A stretch of DNA of 64,000 bases from Nocardioides sp. Root1257 (GTDB taxonomy: Bacteria; Actinomycetota; Actinomycetes; Propionibacteriales; Nocardioidaceae), in NCBI RefSeq assembly GCF_001425175.1, contig NZ_LMDV01000001.1, positions 558,001 to 622,000 on the forward strand, in the 5' to 3' direction. Positions 33,481 through 41,598 of the stretch are shown here, piece after piece (position 1 is the first letter of the stretch; every line of letters begins with the position of its first letter). A program made the position numbers and the translations under genes. The notes under the pieces were generated by a model. The model searched no databases. It saw only the letters and a list, made by a program, of their open reading frames with translations, and was not told where the DNA came from.

Positions 33481-35319
33481 ATGGCGGAGCCCATGAGCCG
33501 CGGCCGCGGAGGCCGCCCACCATCACGTTCCTTGGCCACCAGCCCCGAGTCCCGAGCCGCCGACAAGGCGCAGCTCTCCGACTCCCCCGTCTCCCTGCGC
33601 CGGATCGGCCGCCTGTTCGCGCCGCACCGCGCCCGACTGCTCCTCGTGGTCGGCCTGATCGTCGTCAGCTCGGTCGTCGCACTGGCCCAGCCGTTCCTGG
33701 TCAAGCACGTCATCGACGTCGCGATCCCCCAGCAGGACGTGTCCCTGCTGGTCACCTGCGTCCTGCTCATGGTCGGCATCGCCGTCGCGACCTCCGCGAT
33801 CGGCGTCGTGCAGTCCTGGCAGTCGACCACCGTCGGCCAGCGCGTCATGCACCGCCTGCGCGCGGACCTGTTCGGCCACCTCCAGCGCCAGTCCGTCGGC
33901 TTCTTCACCCGCACGCGCGGCGGCGAGATCCAGTCGCGGGTCGTCAACGACATCGGCAGCATGCAGTCCGTCGTCACCTCGACGGCCACCTCCATCGCGT
34001 CCAACCTGACCACCGTGGTCGGCACCGTCATCGCGATGCTGGCGCTGAGCTGGCAGCTCGCGCTCATCACGCTCGTCGTGCTGCCCCCGGCCGTGCTGCT
34101 CACCCGGAAGGTCGCGCAGCTGCGCTACGCCGTGACCGCGGCCCGCCAGGCCAAGCTCGCCGACCTGCACGTGCAGGTCGAGGAGGGGCTGTCCATCAGC
34201 GGCATCCAGCTCACCAAGACCCTCGGCGCCGCGCCCACGCTCGCGCGCCGCTTCGAGCAGACCTCGGCCGACCTGGTCGACCTGGAGGTCCGCTCCCAGC
34301 TGGCCGGCCGCTGGCTGATGGCGACGATGAACATCGTCTTCGCCGCCGTACCCGCCGCGCTCTACCTCGCTGCCGGGCTCCCCGCGACCTCGGGCGGGAT
34401 GACGATCGGCACCCTGGTCGCGTTCGTCGCCCTGCAGAGCGCGCTCTTCCGGCCACTGATGGGCCTGCTCGGCGTCCAGGCCGACGTCACCGCCTCGCTC
34501 GCGCTCTTCAGCCGGATCTTCGAGTACCAGGACCTCCCCGTCGAGATCGACGACCCGACCGACCCGGTGCGGCTCGACCGGGTCCGGGGCGAGGTCCGCT
34601 TCGACCACGTCGGCTTCGGGTACGGCGCCGCCCCGGTGCTGCACGACATCGACCTGACCGTGCCGGTCGGCGGCTCCCTCGCCCTGGTGGGCGAGACCGG
34701 CAGCGGCAAGACCACGCTCGCGTCCCTGGTCGCCCGCCTGCACGACCCGACCGCAGGTGCGGTCCGGATCGACGGGGTCGACGTACGCGACCTGACGCTC
34801 GAGGACCTCTCGGCGGCCGTCGGCGTGGTCACCCAGGAGACCTACCTGCTGCACGCCAGCGTCAAGGACAACCTGCTGCACGCCCGGCCGGGCGCGACCG
34901 ACGCCGAGATCGAGGCCGCCTGCCGGGCGGCGCGCATCCACGACGTCGTCGCCGCGCTCCCGCAGGGCTACGACACGATGGTCGGCTCGCGCGGCCACCG
35001 GTTCTCCGGCGGCGAGAAGCAGCGCCTCGCGATCGCCCGCACCCTGCTGCGCAACCCGCGCATCCTGGTGCTCGACGAGGCGACCAGCGCGCTCGACAAC
35101 GAGACCGAGCGGGACGTGCAGGCGGCGCTCGACGAGCTGGCCGAGGGGCGCACGACGATCACCATCGCCCACCGGCTGTCGACGGTCCGCAACGCCGACC
35201 AGATCGCGGTGCTCGCCCAGGGCCGCGTCGTCGAGGTCGGCACCCACGAGGAGCTGCTGCTCCGGGGTGGGCGCTACGCCGACCTGGTCCGCAGCGGGCT
35301 CGAGACCGTCGCCGCCTGA
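33481..35319 (+). CDS. ABC transporter, fused permease-ATPase (multidrug exporter type)
   Basis: 612 residues, a half-transporter. Six-helix transmembrane domain (about residues 50-330; start RIGRLFAPHRARLLLVVGLI) followed by a nucleotide-binding domain: Walker A GETGSGKTTL near 405, signature FSGGEKQRLAIAR near 507, Walker B ILVLDEATSAL and H-loop AHRLS. It should homodimerise and export drugs or lipids. GAGAGAGGTGAGCGC provides the ribosome site. Divergent MarR gene and palindrome suggest drug-inducible repression. The last 46 bp overlap the convergent epimerase gene. Confidence 0.95.
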   Translation: MAEPMSRGRGGRPPSRSLATSPESRAADKAQLSDSPVSLRRIGRLFAPHRARLLLVVGLIVVSSVVALAQPFLVKHVIDVAIPQQDVSLLVTCVLLMVGIAVATSAIGVVQSWQSTTVGQRVMHRLRADLFGHLQRQSVGFFTRTRGGEIQSRVVNDIGSMQSVVTSTATSIASNLTTVVGTVIAMLALSWQLALITLVVLPPAVLLTRKVAQLRYAVTAARQAKLADLHVQVEEGLSISGIQLTKTLGAAPTLARRFEQTSADLVDLEVRSQLAGRWLMATMNIVFAAVPAALYLAAGLPATSGGMTIGTLVAFVALQSALFRPLMGLLGVQADVTASLALFSRIFEYQDLPVEIDDPTDPVRLDRVRGEVRFDHVGFGYGAAPVLHDIDLTVPVGGSLALVGETGSGKTTLASLVARLHDPTAGAVRIDGVDVRDLTLEDLSAAVGVVTQETYLLHASVKDNLLHARPGATDAEIEAACRAARIHDVVAALPQGYDTMVGSRGHRFSGGEKQRLAIARTLLRNPRILVLDEATSALDNETERDVQAALDELAEGRTTITIAHRLSTVRNADQIAVLAQGRVVEVGTHEELLLRGGRYADLVRSGLETVAA

Positions 35320-36257
35320 GCCAGGGCGGGGTCCGCGTTGAGGGCCGTGGCCCGGCAGACCTCGTCCCAGGGGGTCGGGGTCAGCCCGAGCTCGCGCTCG
35401 ATCGCGCTCGAGTCGAGCACGTAGGGCCGCTGGAACTGGTACTCGGTCTCCCGCAGCTCACGCATGATCGGCACCACCAGACCACTGAGCGCCAGAGTTC
35501 CCCTCGGGAAGCCCTTGACCTTCACGGGCGCCCGACCGGCAGCCCGGCAGACGTCGGCGACGGCCTGCGCCTGGGTGACGGGGGCGTTGGTCGGCGCGTG
35601 CCAGACCCGGCCCCAGGTCTGCGGCGCCCCGGCCACGGCGACCAGCGCCCGTGCCATGTCCCGGACGTCGGTGAACGAGTGCGGCACGTCGGGGCGTCCC
35701 ATCACCCGCACGGTCTTCCCGGCCAGCGCCGCGGGGGCGACCCGGGCGACGTGCCCGGCCTCGACCGTCACGCCGGGACCCATGTAGTCGGAGCCGCGCA
35801 CCTCGACCGCGCGGATCCGGCCGGCCTCGTGGCGGGCCTTCGCCTCGGCCCACATGCCGGCCCGGATCCGGGCCTTCTTCGTGGTCGCAGCATCCGGGAG
35901 GCTCTCGACCATCGGCACGTCGACCGGGCCGTAGCCGTAGAGGCACGACGCGGTCACGAGCAGGGCGCCGGTGCGCTCGGCAGCGACGAGGAACGCCTCC
36001 GCGACGGGTGGCCAGAAGGTCGGCCACACCGTGTAGTCGGCCGGGTTCACGCAGTTGTAGATCGCGACCGCACCGTCGGCGAGGTCGGCGAGGCGGTCGG
36101 CGTCCGCTGCATCGGCGGCCTCCCGGCGTACGCCGGCGAGGTCCGGACCACTCCCCGAGCGACTGACCAGCAGCACCTCGTGACCGGCCTTGACCAGCTC
36201 GAGGGCGGTGGCGCGGCCGACGGGGCCGGCGCCGACGACGACGTGGAGCTCGGACAT
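35274..36257 (-). CDS. NAD-dependent epimerase/dehydratase-type protein
   Basis: 327 residues. N-terminal nucleotide-binding VVVGAGPVGRATALELVKAG, then LLVTASCLYGYGPVD and a substrate region (RVWHAPTNAPVTQAQAV). This is the extended/atypical SDR group with a GxGxxG-like start and no clear YxxxK, so it may be an NmrA-like binding protein or a reductase. AGGAGG precedes the ATG at 36257. Divergent from a TetR gene over a region with two identical palindromes, so it is probably the target of that repressor. Confidence 0.82.
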   Translation of the reverse strand: MSELHVVVGAGPVGRATALELVKAGHEVLLVSRSGSGPDLAGVRREAADAADADRLADLADGAVAIYNCVNPADYTVWPTFWPPVAEAFLVAAERTGALLVTASCLYGYGPVDVPMVESLPDAATTKKARIRAGMWAEAKARHEAGRIRAVEVRGSDYMGPGVTVEAGHVARVAPAALAGKTVRVMGRPDVPHSFTDVRDMARALVAVAGAPQTWGRVWHAPTNAPVTQAQAVADVCRAAGRAPVKVKGFPRGTLALSGLVVPIMRELRETEYQFQRPYVLDSSAIERELGLTPTPWDEVCRATALNADPALAQAATVSSPLRTRSA

Positions 36258-36279
36258 GGTTCCTCCTGAAGGTCGAAGC

Positions 36280-36294
36280 GAGAGCACTGCTCTC
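36280..36294. promoter_or_regulatory. TetR operator box 1
   Basis: GAGAGCA-C-TGCTCTC, a perfect 15-bp palindrome 23 bp upstream of the epimerase start. Confidence 0.7.
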
Positions 36295-36331
36295 TGTTAA
36301 GACAACAGTGGCACGCGCTGGCCCCAAAAGC

Positions 36332-36346
36332 AAGAGCACTGCTCTC
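36332..36346. promoter_or_regulatory. TetR operator box 2
   Basis: AGAGCA-C-TGCTCT core identical to box 1 (only the outermost base differs). Centre-to-centre distance is 52 bp, about five helical turns, so the two repressor dimers would sit on the same DNA face. It is 20 bp upstream of the TetR start. Confidence 0.7.
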
Positions 36347-36366
36347 GAATGTGTCAGGATGGACCC

Positions 36367-37059
36367 ATGGCTCCGAAGTCCCGCGCCGAGAACCGCGCCG
36401 AGCAGACCCGCGCGATCCTCGACCGTGCCCGCGCCCAGCTCGCCGAGGTCGGACCGGCCGCCCTGTCGGTGCGGCAGATCGCCCGTGACGTCGGGATGGT
36501 CTCGTCCGCGGTCTACCGCTACTTCCCCAGCCGCGACGAGCTGCTGACCGCGCTCATCATCGAGACGTACGACGAGCTGGGCGACGCCGTCGAGGCCGCG
36601 GAGTCATCGGTCGCGGACCGCGCCGACCTGGCCGCCCGCTTCGCCGCCATCTGCCACGCCATCCGCGACTGGGCGCGCGCCAACCCGCACGAGTACGCGC
36701 TCCTCTACGGCTCCCCCGTCCCCGGCTACGTCGCCCCCGACGACACCGTCACGCCGGCGATCCGCGTGAGCGGCGCCTTCCTTGCCCTGGCCCAGGCCGC
36801 CGAGCATGCCGGCGTCAGCACCATCACGACGACGCCCGTCAGCCCGGCCGAGAAGGCAGCCCTCGTCCCGATCCAGGAGTTCCTCGACGGGCCCGTCGAC
36901 GCCGCCCACCTGGTGCGCTGGCTGATGGCGTGGTCGACGGTCTTCGGCCACACGAGCCTCGAGCTCTTCGGCCACATGCACCGCGGCATCCTCGACTACG
37001 ACGCGCACTTCCGGCAGGTGAGCGGTCAGCTCGCCGCCGACCTGGGGCTCACCTCGTAG
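36367..37059 (+). CDS. TetR-family transcriptional regulator
   Basis: 230 residues from ATG 36367. HTH: ENRAEQTRAILDRARAQLAE, SVRQIARDVGMVSSAVYRYF. The C-terminal half (PVSPAEKAALVPIQEFLDGP) fits the WHG/TetR_C_25-like group, many of which control oxidoreductases. It is divergent from the epimerase gene and both promoters carry the same palindrome, a strong sign of dual repression. CAGGAT six bases before the ATG resembles a leaderless -10 box. The last 34 bp overlap the convergent gene at 37026. Confidence 0.9.
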   Translation: MAPKSRAENRAEQTRAILDRARAQLAEVGPAALSVRQIARDVGMVSSAVYRYFPSRDELLTALIIETYDELGDAVEAAESSVADRADLAARFAAICHAIRDWARANPHEYALLYGSPVPGYVAPDDTVTPAIRVSGAFLALAQAAEHAGVSTITTTPVSPAEKAALVPIQEFLDGPVDAAHLVRWLMAWSTVFGHTSLELFGHMHRGILDYDAHFRQVSGQLAADLGLTS

Positions 37060-37817
37060 GTGTGCCGGGCTCCGGAGTAGGAGACGGTGACCTCGATCGG
37101 TCCGCCCACGCCGTCGCCGGGCGCTGCGTGGACCATCCGCCACCAGGTCCGGCCGTCGTCGCCGGTCGCCCTCGTGGCGCGCTCGACATGACCGTCCGGG
37201 AACGTGTACTCGACGTCGAACGCCAGCGCGCCGTCCGGCACGGCGCCGCCCGCCACCAGCACGAGCTCGGACCCCTGGGCCGTCGGCAGCGCGATGCTCG
37301 TGACGTCGTACGTCGACGCGTGCTCCTCGGGCGGCAGCGTTCCCGGCGCGAGGACGGTCGTCGTGCCGGCACGCTCGTCGCAGAGGGCGAACCTCTCCCC
37401 CGTCGCCCAGACCGTCGTCTCGCCACCTGCGGCGCCGGACGGGAACGTCGCGACCCGGTGCGCGCCGGACAGCACCCGCCCGATCGGGTCGACGCACGTC
37501 GACAAGTCCAACGTCGCCTTGCCCGACGGCTCGCTGGGGATCGGGTCGTCGGGCCAGCCCATGGTCCAGTCGGGACCGTGGAGCGTGGCGTCCGACGACG
37601 GCGCGACGACGGGCGGTCCGTCGTCGTCCCGGCCCGCGCGGACCACCCAGGCGCCGAGACCGACCACGACGAGCACCGAGGCCGCCGCCACGAGCGGCAC
37701 CGCCCACGGACGACGGCCTGGCTCGGCTTGGGCGGCGGCCAGGAGCTCGGCGCGGATCCGGGCCCGCGCCTGGTCGGGCAGGGCCTCGTCGGGCGGAGGG
37801 GTGAGGTCGTCAGTCAT
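37026..37817 (-). CDS. Membrane protein, putative anti-sigma partner of the ECF sigma
   Basis: 263 residues: a short cytoplasmic N-terminus (RIRAELLAAAQAEPGRRP), one transmembrane segment (about 38-58, AVPLVAAASVLVVVGLGAWV) and a 200-residue extracytoplasmic beta-rich domain with cysteines (LSTCVDP, ALCDER). Layout and 8-bp overlap with the upstream ECF sigma gene suggest it is the cognate anti-sigma or sensor, although no recognised ZAS zinc motif is seen. No confident family name. Confidence 0.6.
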   Translation of the reverse strand: MTDDLTPPPDEALPDQARARIRAELLAAAQAEPGRRPWAVPLVAAASVLVVVGLGAWVVRAGRDDDGPPVVAPSSDATLHGPDWTMGWPDDPIPSEPSGKATLDLSTCVDPIGRVLSGAHRVATFPSGAAGGETTVWATGERFALCDERAGTTTVLAPGTLPPEEHASTYDVTSIALPTAQGSELVLVAGGAVPDGALAFDVEYTFPDGHVERATRATGDDGRTWWRMVHAAPGDGVGGPIEVTVSYSGARHTYEVSPRSAAS

Positions 37818-38373
37818 CGGGGTCCTCCCGGGTAGCGACGCCGAGCCGGGCCCGCGCCCGGGAGAGCCGGGACCGCACGGTCCCGACCGGGACGTCGAGC
37901 GCTGCTGCGGCCTGCTCGTAGGACAGCCCCGACCAGACGACCAGCGCGAGCACCTCCTGCTCGCGCCGCGGCAGCTCGCGGATCGCGCCCAGCACCGCCT
38001 CCATCCGGGCGGACGACGCGATCCGGTCGACGACCCGATCGGCGAGGTCCGGCCCGGCGGCCGGTGCCGGCAGCGCGGCGAGCGCTCGCTGTCGCCGGCG
38101 CCCGGAGCGGGTCAGGTTGCGGCAGACGTTGGTGGCGACGCCGTACAGCCACGGGAGCGCGGACCCGTCGAACGCCTCCACCCGGGCCCGGTGCCGCCAG
38201 ACCTCGAGGAAGACCGTGGCCGTCGCATCCTCGGCCTCGGCCCAGTCCCCCGTCGCGCGGAAGCAGTGGTTGTAGATCCGGTCGGCGTAGCGGTCGAAGA
38301 GCGTCGCGAGCGCATCCGGGTCGTCCGCGCGCAGGCCGGCCACCAGGGCCAGCTCGTCACCCTCGGTCGCCAC
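37810..38373 (-). CDS. ECF-type RNA polymerase sigma factor
   Basis: 187 residues. Region 2 (LFDRYADRIYNHCFRATGDW, EDATATVFLEVWRHRARV) and region 4 (LPRREQEVLALVVWSGLSYE, then QAAAALDVPVGTVRSRLSRA). The GTG at 38373 has GAGGAGG four bases upstream; an earlier in-frame GTG at 38388 lies before the ribosome site. No extra SnoaL domain. It overlaps the downstream membrane protein gene by 8 bp. Target promoters unknown. Confidence 0.9.
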   Translation of the reverse strand: MATEGDELALVAGLRADDPDALATLFDRYADRIYNHCFRATGDWAEAEDATATVFLEVWRHRARVEAFDGSALPWLYGVATNVCRNLTRSGRRRQRALAALPAPAAGPDLADRVVDRIASSARMEAVLGAIRELPRREQEVLALVVWSGLSYEQAAAALDVPVGTVRSRLSRARARLGVATREDPDD

Positions 38374-38424
38374 GACGCCTCCTCGCACACCCGATCATGT
38401 CCGCAGCCGACCCAGAGTTCCCGG

Positions 38425-40269
38425 CTAGCGCATCCGGACCCGCACTGCAGGCGACCACGGGCCGGGGACGAGCTGGTGCCAGGACCGCACCCGGAACGAG
38501 GCCGCGCCCCGCGGCAGCCGGCCGACCGTCGTCGTCAGCGCCACCACGTTCCGCACCGGGGTCCACCGCCCGGCTCGCCGGACCTGCACGTCGTACGACG
38601 ACGCGGCACTGCGGTGCCGCCAGGTCAGCTGGGCCCGGTGTGGCGCGATCTGCACCGCGCGCAACCGGGCCGGGGCCAGGACCCGCGGACCCTGCGGCAC
38701 GCCGACGGTCGTCGCGGCCAACCCCGGGCCGTCCGCGTTGCGGGCGGTGACCGTGATGTCGTAGCTCTCCCCCGCCAGGACGTAGGTGATCGCAACGGAC
38801 GGGCGCTCGACGGTCGTCGCACCGTGCATGCCGAGCCTGCGACCCGTCCAGCTCACGTCGTACGCCGTCGCGCCGGGCACCGGCGTCCAGGTCACGTTCA
38901 GCCGGTGCGAGCCGGGCGTGACGACCAGGCCCGTCGGGCGGCCCGACATCGACGGCGGTGCGGGCACGCCTCGCCCGACGGCCGCGGCGCTCACCCCGGC
39001 GGCATTGCGCGCGACCACGGAGATCCGGTACGCCCGCCCTGCCGCCAGCCCGCCGAGTACCACCGGTCCCGAGGCGACGTTCATGGTCCCGTCCTCACCC
39101 GGCACGTCGCTCGTCCAGGTGACGTCGTACGACGTGGCCCGTGCGACGTCCGGCCACTCGACGGTGAGCTGCTGAGGTCCGGGTGTCGCGACCACCGGGG
39201 CGGGCGGTCCGGCCGGCGGTGCGGCCGGCTCCGGAGGAGCGGTGGGGACCACCTCGACGACGTTGGAGTAGTCGTCCGCGACGGCGGTGCCCTTGACGGC
39301 CTGCAGCCGGAACGCGTAGCGATGTCCCGCCACCAGTCCTCCGGCCACCCAGGACGTGCCGACGACGGGGTAGGGCAGGCGGACCCAGTCATCGCCGGCC
39401 GTCACGTTCCGCAGCCACACGTACTCCGCGGCGGCGCCGGGCGGACCGGCCCAGCTCAGCTCGGCGCTCCGGTCAGCGGACGCGACCGCGAGCGTGGCGC
39501 TCCCCCAGTGCCCGTTGCGCACGACCGGAGGTGTGCCCGCGCCGTCGCCGATCCCGAGCTCGGCCAGGGCGTCCGCGACGCCCGACGCCACCTTGACCTC
39601 CCCGGTCGCCGCGAGATGGGCGGAGTCCCAGGTGTCGGTGAACTCCGTGAAGCCGTCACCGGTCTCGGCGACCACGACCCTCGAGTCCTCGTCGTCGAGG
39701 GTGGCGGCGACTCCTGGCAGGCCGGCGTTGTAGTCCGGGACATGGTTGATCCACGTCTGCGGCAGCTGCTCGACGACGAAGTCGATCCCCGGGTCGACGG
39801 CACGTGCCTCCGCGATCTCGTCAGTCAGCACCTCGGTCAGTCCGTCGGCGTTCAGCTTGTAGGCGAGGTCGTTGAATCCCCGGGCCTCGACCACGACGTC
39901 CGGGTCGTACTCGGTGACCAGGTCGGTCATCGACACGTCGGGGAGCCACATCGCCATCCCCCAGCGGGCCGCGTGGTCATGGTCGAAGTCGGGGTCTGCG
40001 TAGGCCTGCGACCCGAGCTCCGAGGTCACGATGTCCACCAGGTCGGAGCGCGGCCCCACGAAGTCGACGTCGACGCCGTCCCGCTGGAGCTCCTGCCACA
40101 GCCGGTAGCGCCAGGTCCAGTCGCCCGATGAGCCCTGCGCGACGGAGTCGCCGACGATCAGGATCCGCACCGGTGCGGGCGTCGCGGTCGCGGCGACCGG
40201 CGGCAGGCCGCCCACGGCGCACGCCAGCGCCAGCACGGCCACGCGGCCGGCCCCCGTACGACGCCTCAT
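38425..40269 (-). CDS. Secreted SGNH/GDSL hydrolase with fibronectin type III domains
   Basis: 614 residues. Signal peptide (RTGAGRVAVLALACAVGGLP), then an SGNH hydrolase domain with ILIVGDSVAQGSSG (block I serine) and a late DSAHLAATGE (block V aspartate/histidine). The C-terminal half is four fibronectin type III repeats (WAGPPGAAAEYVW; VEWPDVARATSYDVTW; VTWTPVPGATAYDVSW; LTWRHRSAASSYDVQV). These usually bind polysaccharide or give spacing on secreted carbohydrate enzymes. Likely an exported esterase or lipase acting on surface or environmental glycans; the target is unknown. Confidence 0.88.
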   Translation of the reverse strand: MRRRTGAGRVAVLALACAVGGLPPVAATATPAPVRILIVGDSVAQGSSGDWTWRYRLWQELQRDGVDVDFVGPRSDLVDIVTSELGSQAYADPDFDHDHAARWGMAMWLPDVSMTDLVTEYDPDVVVEARGFNDLAYKLNADGLTEVLTDEIAEARAVDPGIDFVVEQLPQTWINHVPDYNAGLPGVAATLDDEDSRVVVAETGDGFTEFTDTWDSAHLAATGEVKVASGVADALAELGIGDGAGTPPVVRNGHWGSATLAVASADRSAELSWAGPPGAAAEYVWLRNVTAGDDWVRLPYPVVGTSWVAGGLVAGHRYAFRLQAVKGTAVADDYSNVVEVVPTAPPEPAAPPAGPPAPVVATPGPQQLTVEWPDVARATSYDVTWTSDVPGEDGTMNVASGPVVLGGLAAGRAYRISVVARNAAGVSAAAVGRGVPAPPSMSGRPTGLVVTPGSHRLNVTWTPVPGATAYDVSWTGRRLGMHGATTVERPSVAITYVLAGESYDITVTARNADGPGLAATTVGVPQGPRVLAPARLRAVQIAPHRAQLTWRHRSAASSYDVQVRRAGRWTPVRNVVALTTTVGRLPRGAASFRVRSWHQLVPGPWSPAVRVRMR

Positions 40270-40320
40270 CCACTCCCCCGAGCGCTGCGAGTCCGGCGAG
40301 ACTACCTCTCGCGGCGTGCC

Positions 40321-41265
40321 TCAGCCAGCGAATCGGCGCCGGTACTGCTGCGGGCTCAGCCCCCGCACCCGTGCGAAGTGGTGCCGCAGCGTCGCCGCGT
40401 TGCCGAAGCCGACCTCGTCGGCGATCCAGTCGATGGAGTGGTCGGTGCGCTCGAGGAGCTCCTCGGCGGCCTGCACCCGCTGGCGGGTGACCCAGGAGTG
40501 CGGCGTCGTGCCGGTCTCTGCCCGGAACCGGCGCGCGAACGTGCGCGCCGACATGTGGTTGCGGCGCGCCAACGTCTCGACGCCTAGGTCCTCACCGAGG
40601 TTGGCGACGATCCACTGCAGCAACGGTCCCAGCGTCTCGGCATCACAGTCCGGCACGGCGTTCGCGATGAACTGCGCCTGGCCCCCGTCGCGGTGCGGAG
40701 GCACGACGATGCGCCGGGCCGTCGTCGCCGCCACCTTGGCGCCGAAGTGGTCGCGCATCAGGTGCAGCGAGGCGTCGATGCCCGCCGCGGCGCCGGCGCC
40801 GGTCAGGATGTTGCCGTCGTGGCAGTAGAGGACGTCCGGGCTGACCTTCGCCCCGGGGTAGGTCGATGCCAGCAGGTCGGTGTAGCGCCAGTGCGTCGTG
40901 CACTCGCGCCCTTCGAGCAGACCGGCCGCACCGATCTCGAAGACGCCGGAGCAGTGCGCGTAGATGGTCGCGTCGCGGGCATCGGCCTCCCGGATCGCCT
41001 CGAGCACCAACGGGTCGTGGTCGAGGAAGTCGTACTTCGGCGCGAGGCACACCAGGTCGGCATCGTCGAGGGCCTCGAGCCCGCGCTCCACCACGAGGTC
41101 GTAGTCGGAGCGGCCACGCAGCCGGCCCGGACGCGGCGTACAGACCTGGAAGTCGAAGACGGGGTTGTCGTCCTCGGGGTGGTAGGGCTCCCCCCACACC
41201 TCCACCAGGGAGCCCAGCCCAAAGGGCTCGGCGCCCTCCTGCACGATCACCGCGACCTTCTTCAC
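40321..41265 (-). CDS. GlxA-family transcriptional regulator (DJ-1/PfpI plus AraC HTH)
   Basis: About 314 residues from GTG 41265. N-terminal class I glutamine amidotransferase-like domain (VAVIVQEGAEPFGLGSLVEV, with the nucleophile-elbow region TIYAHCSGVFEIGAAGLLEG) and C-terminal AraC HTH (LARRNHMSARTFARRFRAET; WIADEVGFGNAATLRHHFAR). Members sense metabolites such as amino-group compounds. The frame opens at 41322, but two palindromes at 41287-41321 lie between 41322 and 41265, which favours the inner start (41280 is an alternative GTG). Divergent from a small membrane peptide gene. Confidence 0.88.
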   Translation of the reverse strand: MKKVAVIVQEGAEPFGLGSLVEVWGEPYHPEDDNPVFDFQVCTPRPGRLRGRSDYDLVVERGLEALDDADLVCLAPKYDFLDHDPLVLEAIREADARDATIYAHCSGVFEIGAAGLLEGRECTTHWRYTDLLASTYPGAKVSPDVLYCHDGNILTGAGAAAGIDASLHLMRDHFGAKVAATTARRIVVPPHRDGGQAQFIANAVPDCDAETLGPLLQWIVANLGEDLGVETLARRNHMSARTFARRFRAETGTTPHSWVTRQRVQAAEELLERTDHSIDWIADEVGFGNAATLRHHFARVRGLSPQQYRRRFAG

Positions 41266-41286
41266 CCGGACAGCAAACACCCGATC

Positions 41287-41324
41287 TGGCAGAAAATCAA
41301 CGGAGAGTGGCTTTTCTGCCACTC
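41287..41324. promoter_or_regulatory. Inverted-repeat operator cluster upstream of the GlxA-type regulator
   Basis: TGGCAGAAAA (41287-41296) and TTTTCTGCCA (41312-41321) form perfect 10-bp arms. GAGTGGC (41305-41311) and GCCACTC (41318-41324) give a nested second hairpin. The recurring TGGCAG half-site suits an AraC-type regulator binding its own promoter. Confidence 0.6.
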
Positions 41325-41344
41325 GTGGCAGGATCTCGATAGGC

Positions 41345-41357
41345 GCAGTATTACTGC
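41345..41357. promoter_or_regulatory. Palindrome at the start of the small membrane peptide gene
   Basis: GCAGTA-T-TACTGC, perfect 6-bp arms, ending one base before the ATG at 41359. Could be an operator overlapping the transcription start. Confidence 0.4.
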
Positions 41358-41358
41358 C

Positions 41359-41505
41359 ATGACCTTCCTGATGATCCTGCTGCTAGTCGTGGTGGCGCTC
41401 AGCGTTGCGAGCGTCTACCTGATCGTCCGTGACGGCCGGGGGCCGCAGCGCCCGCCGGTCTCGCACTTCGAGGACACGCGCTTCCTGTCCTTCGGTGCCC
41501 GCTGA
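41359..41505 (+). CDS. Small single-span membrane protein
   Basis: 48 residues: an N-terminal transmembrane helix (FLMILLLVVVALSVASVYLI) and a short polar tail ending SHFEDTRFLSFGAR. No ribosome site; a palindrome lies directly upstream. It is divergent from the GlxA-type gene and followed by a strong terminator, which supports a real transcription unit. Function unknown. Confidence 0.6.
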   Translation: MTFLMILLLVVVALSVASVYLIVRDGRGPQRPPVSHFEDTRFLSFGAR

Positions 41506-41538
41506 AACCCACACCTCCGCACGCACGTCCGCACGCAC

Positions 41539-41572
41539 GAAGGCCCGGTCACCTGACGGTGACCGGGCCTTC
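41539..41572. terminator. Strong bidirectional terminator
   Basis: Perfect 15-bp stem GAAGGCCCGGTCACC / GGTGACCGGGCCTTC with a TGAC loop, followed by GTTCGTTC, between the small membrane gene and the convergent rpsA. Confidence 0.85.
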
Positions 41573-41598
41573 GTTCGTTCAGCTGGCTGACGCGTGAC

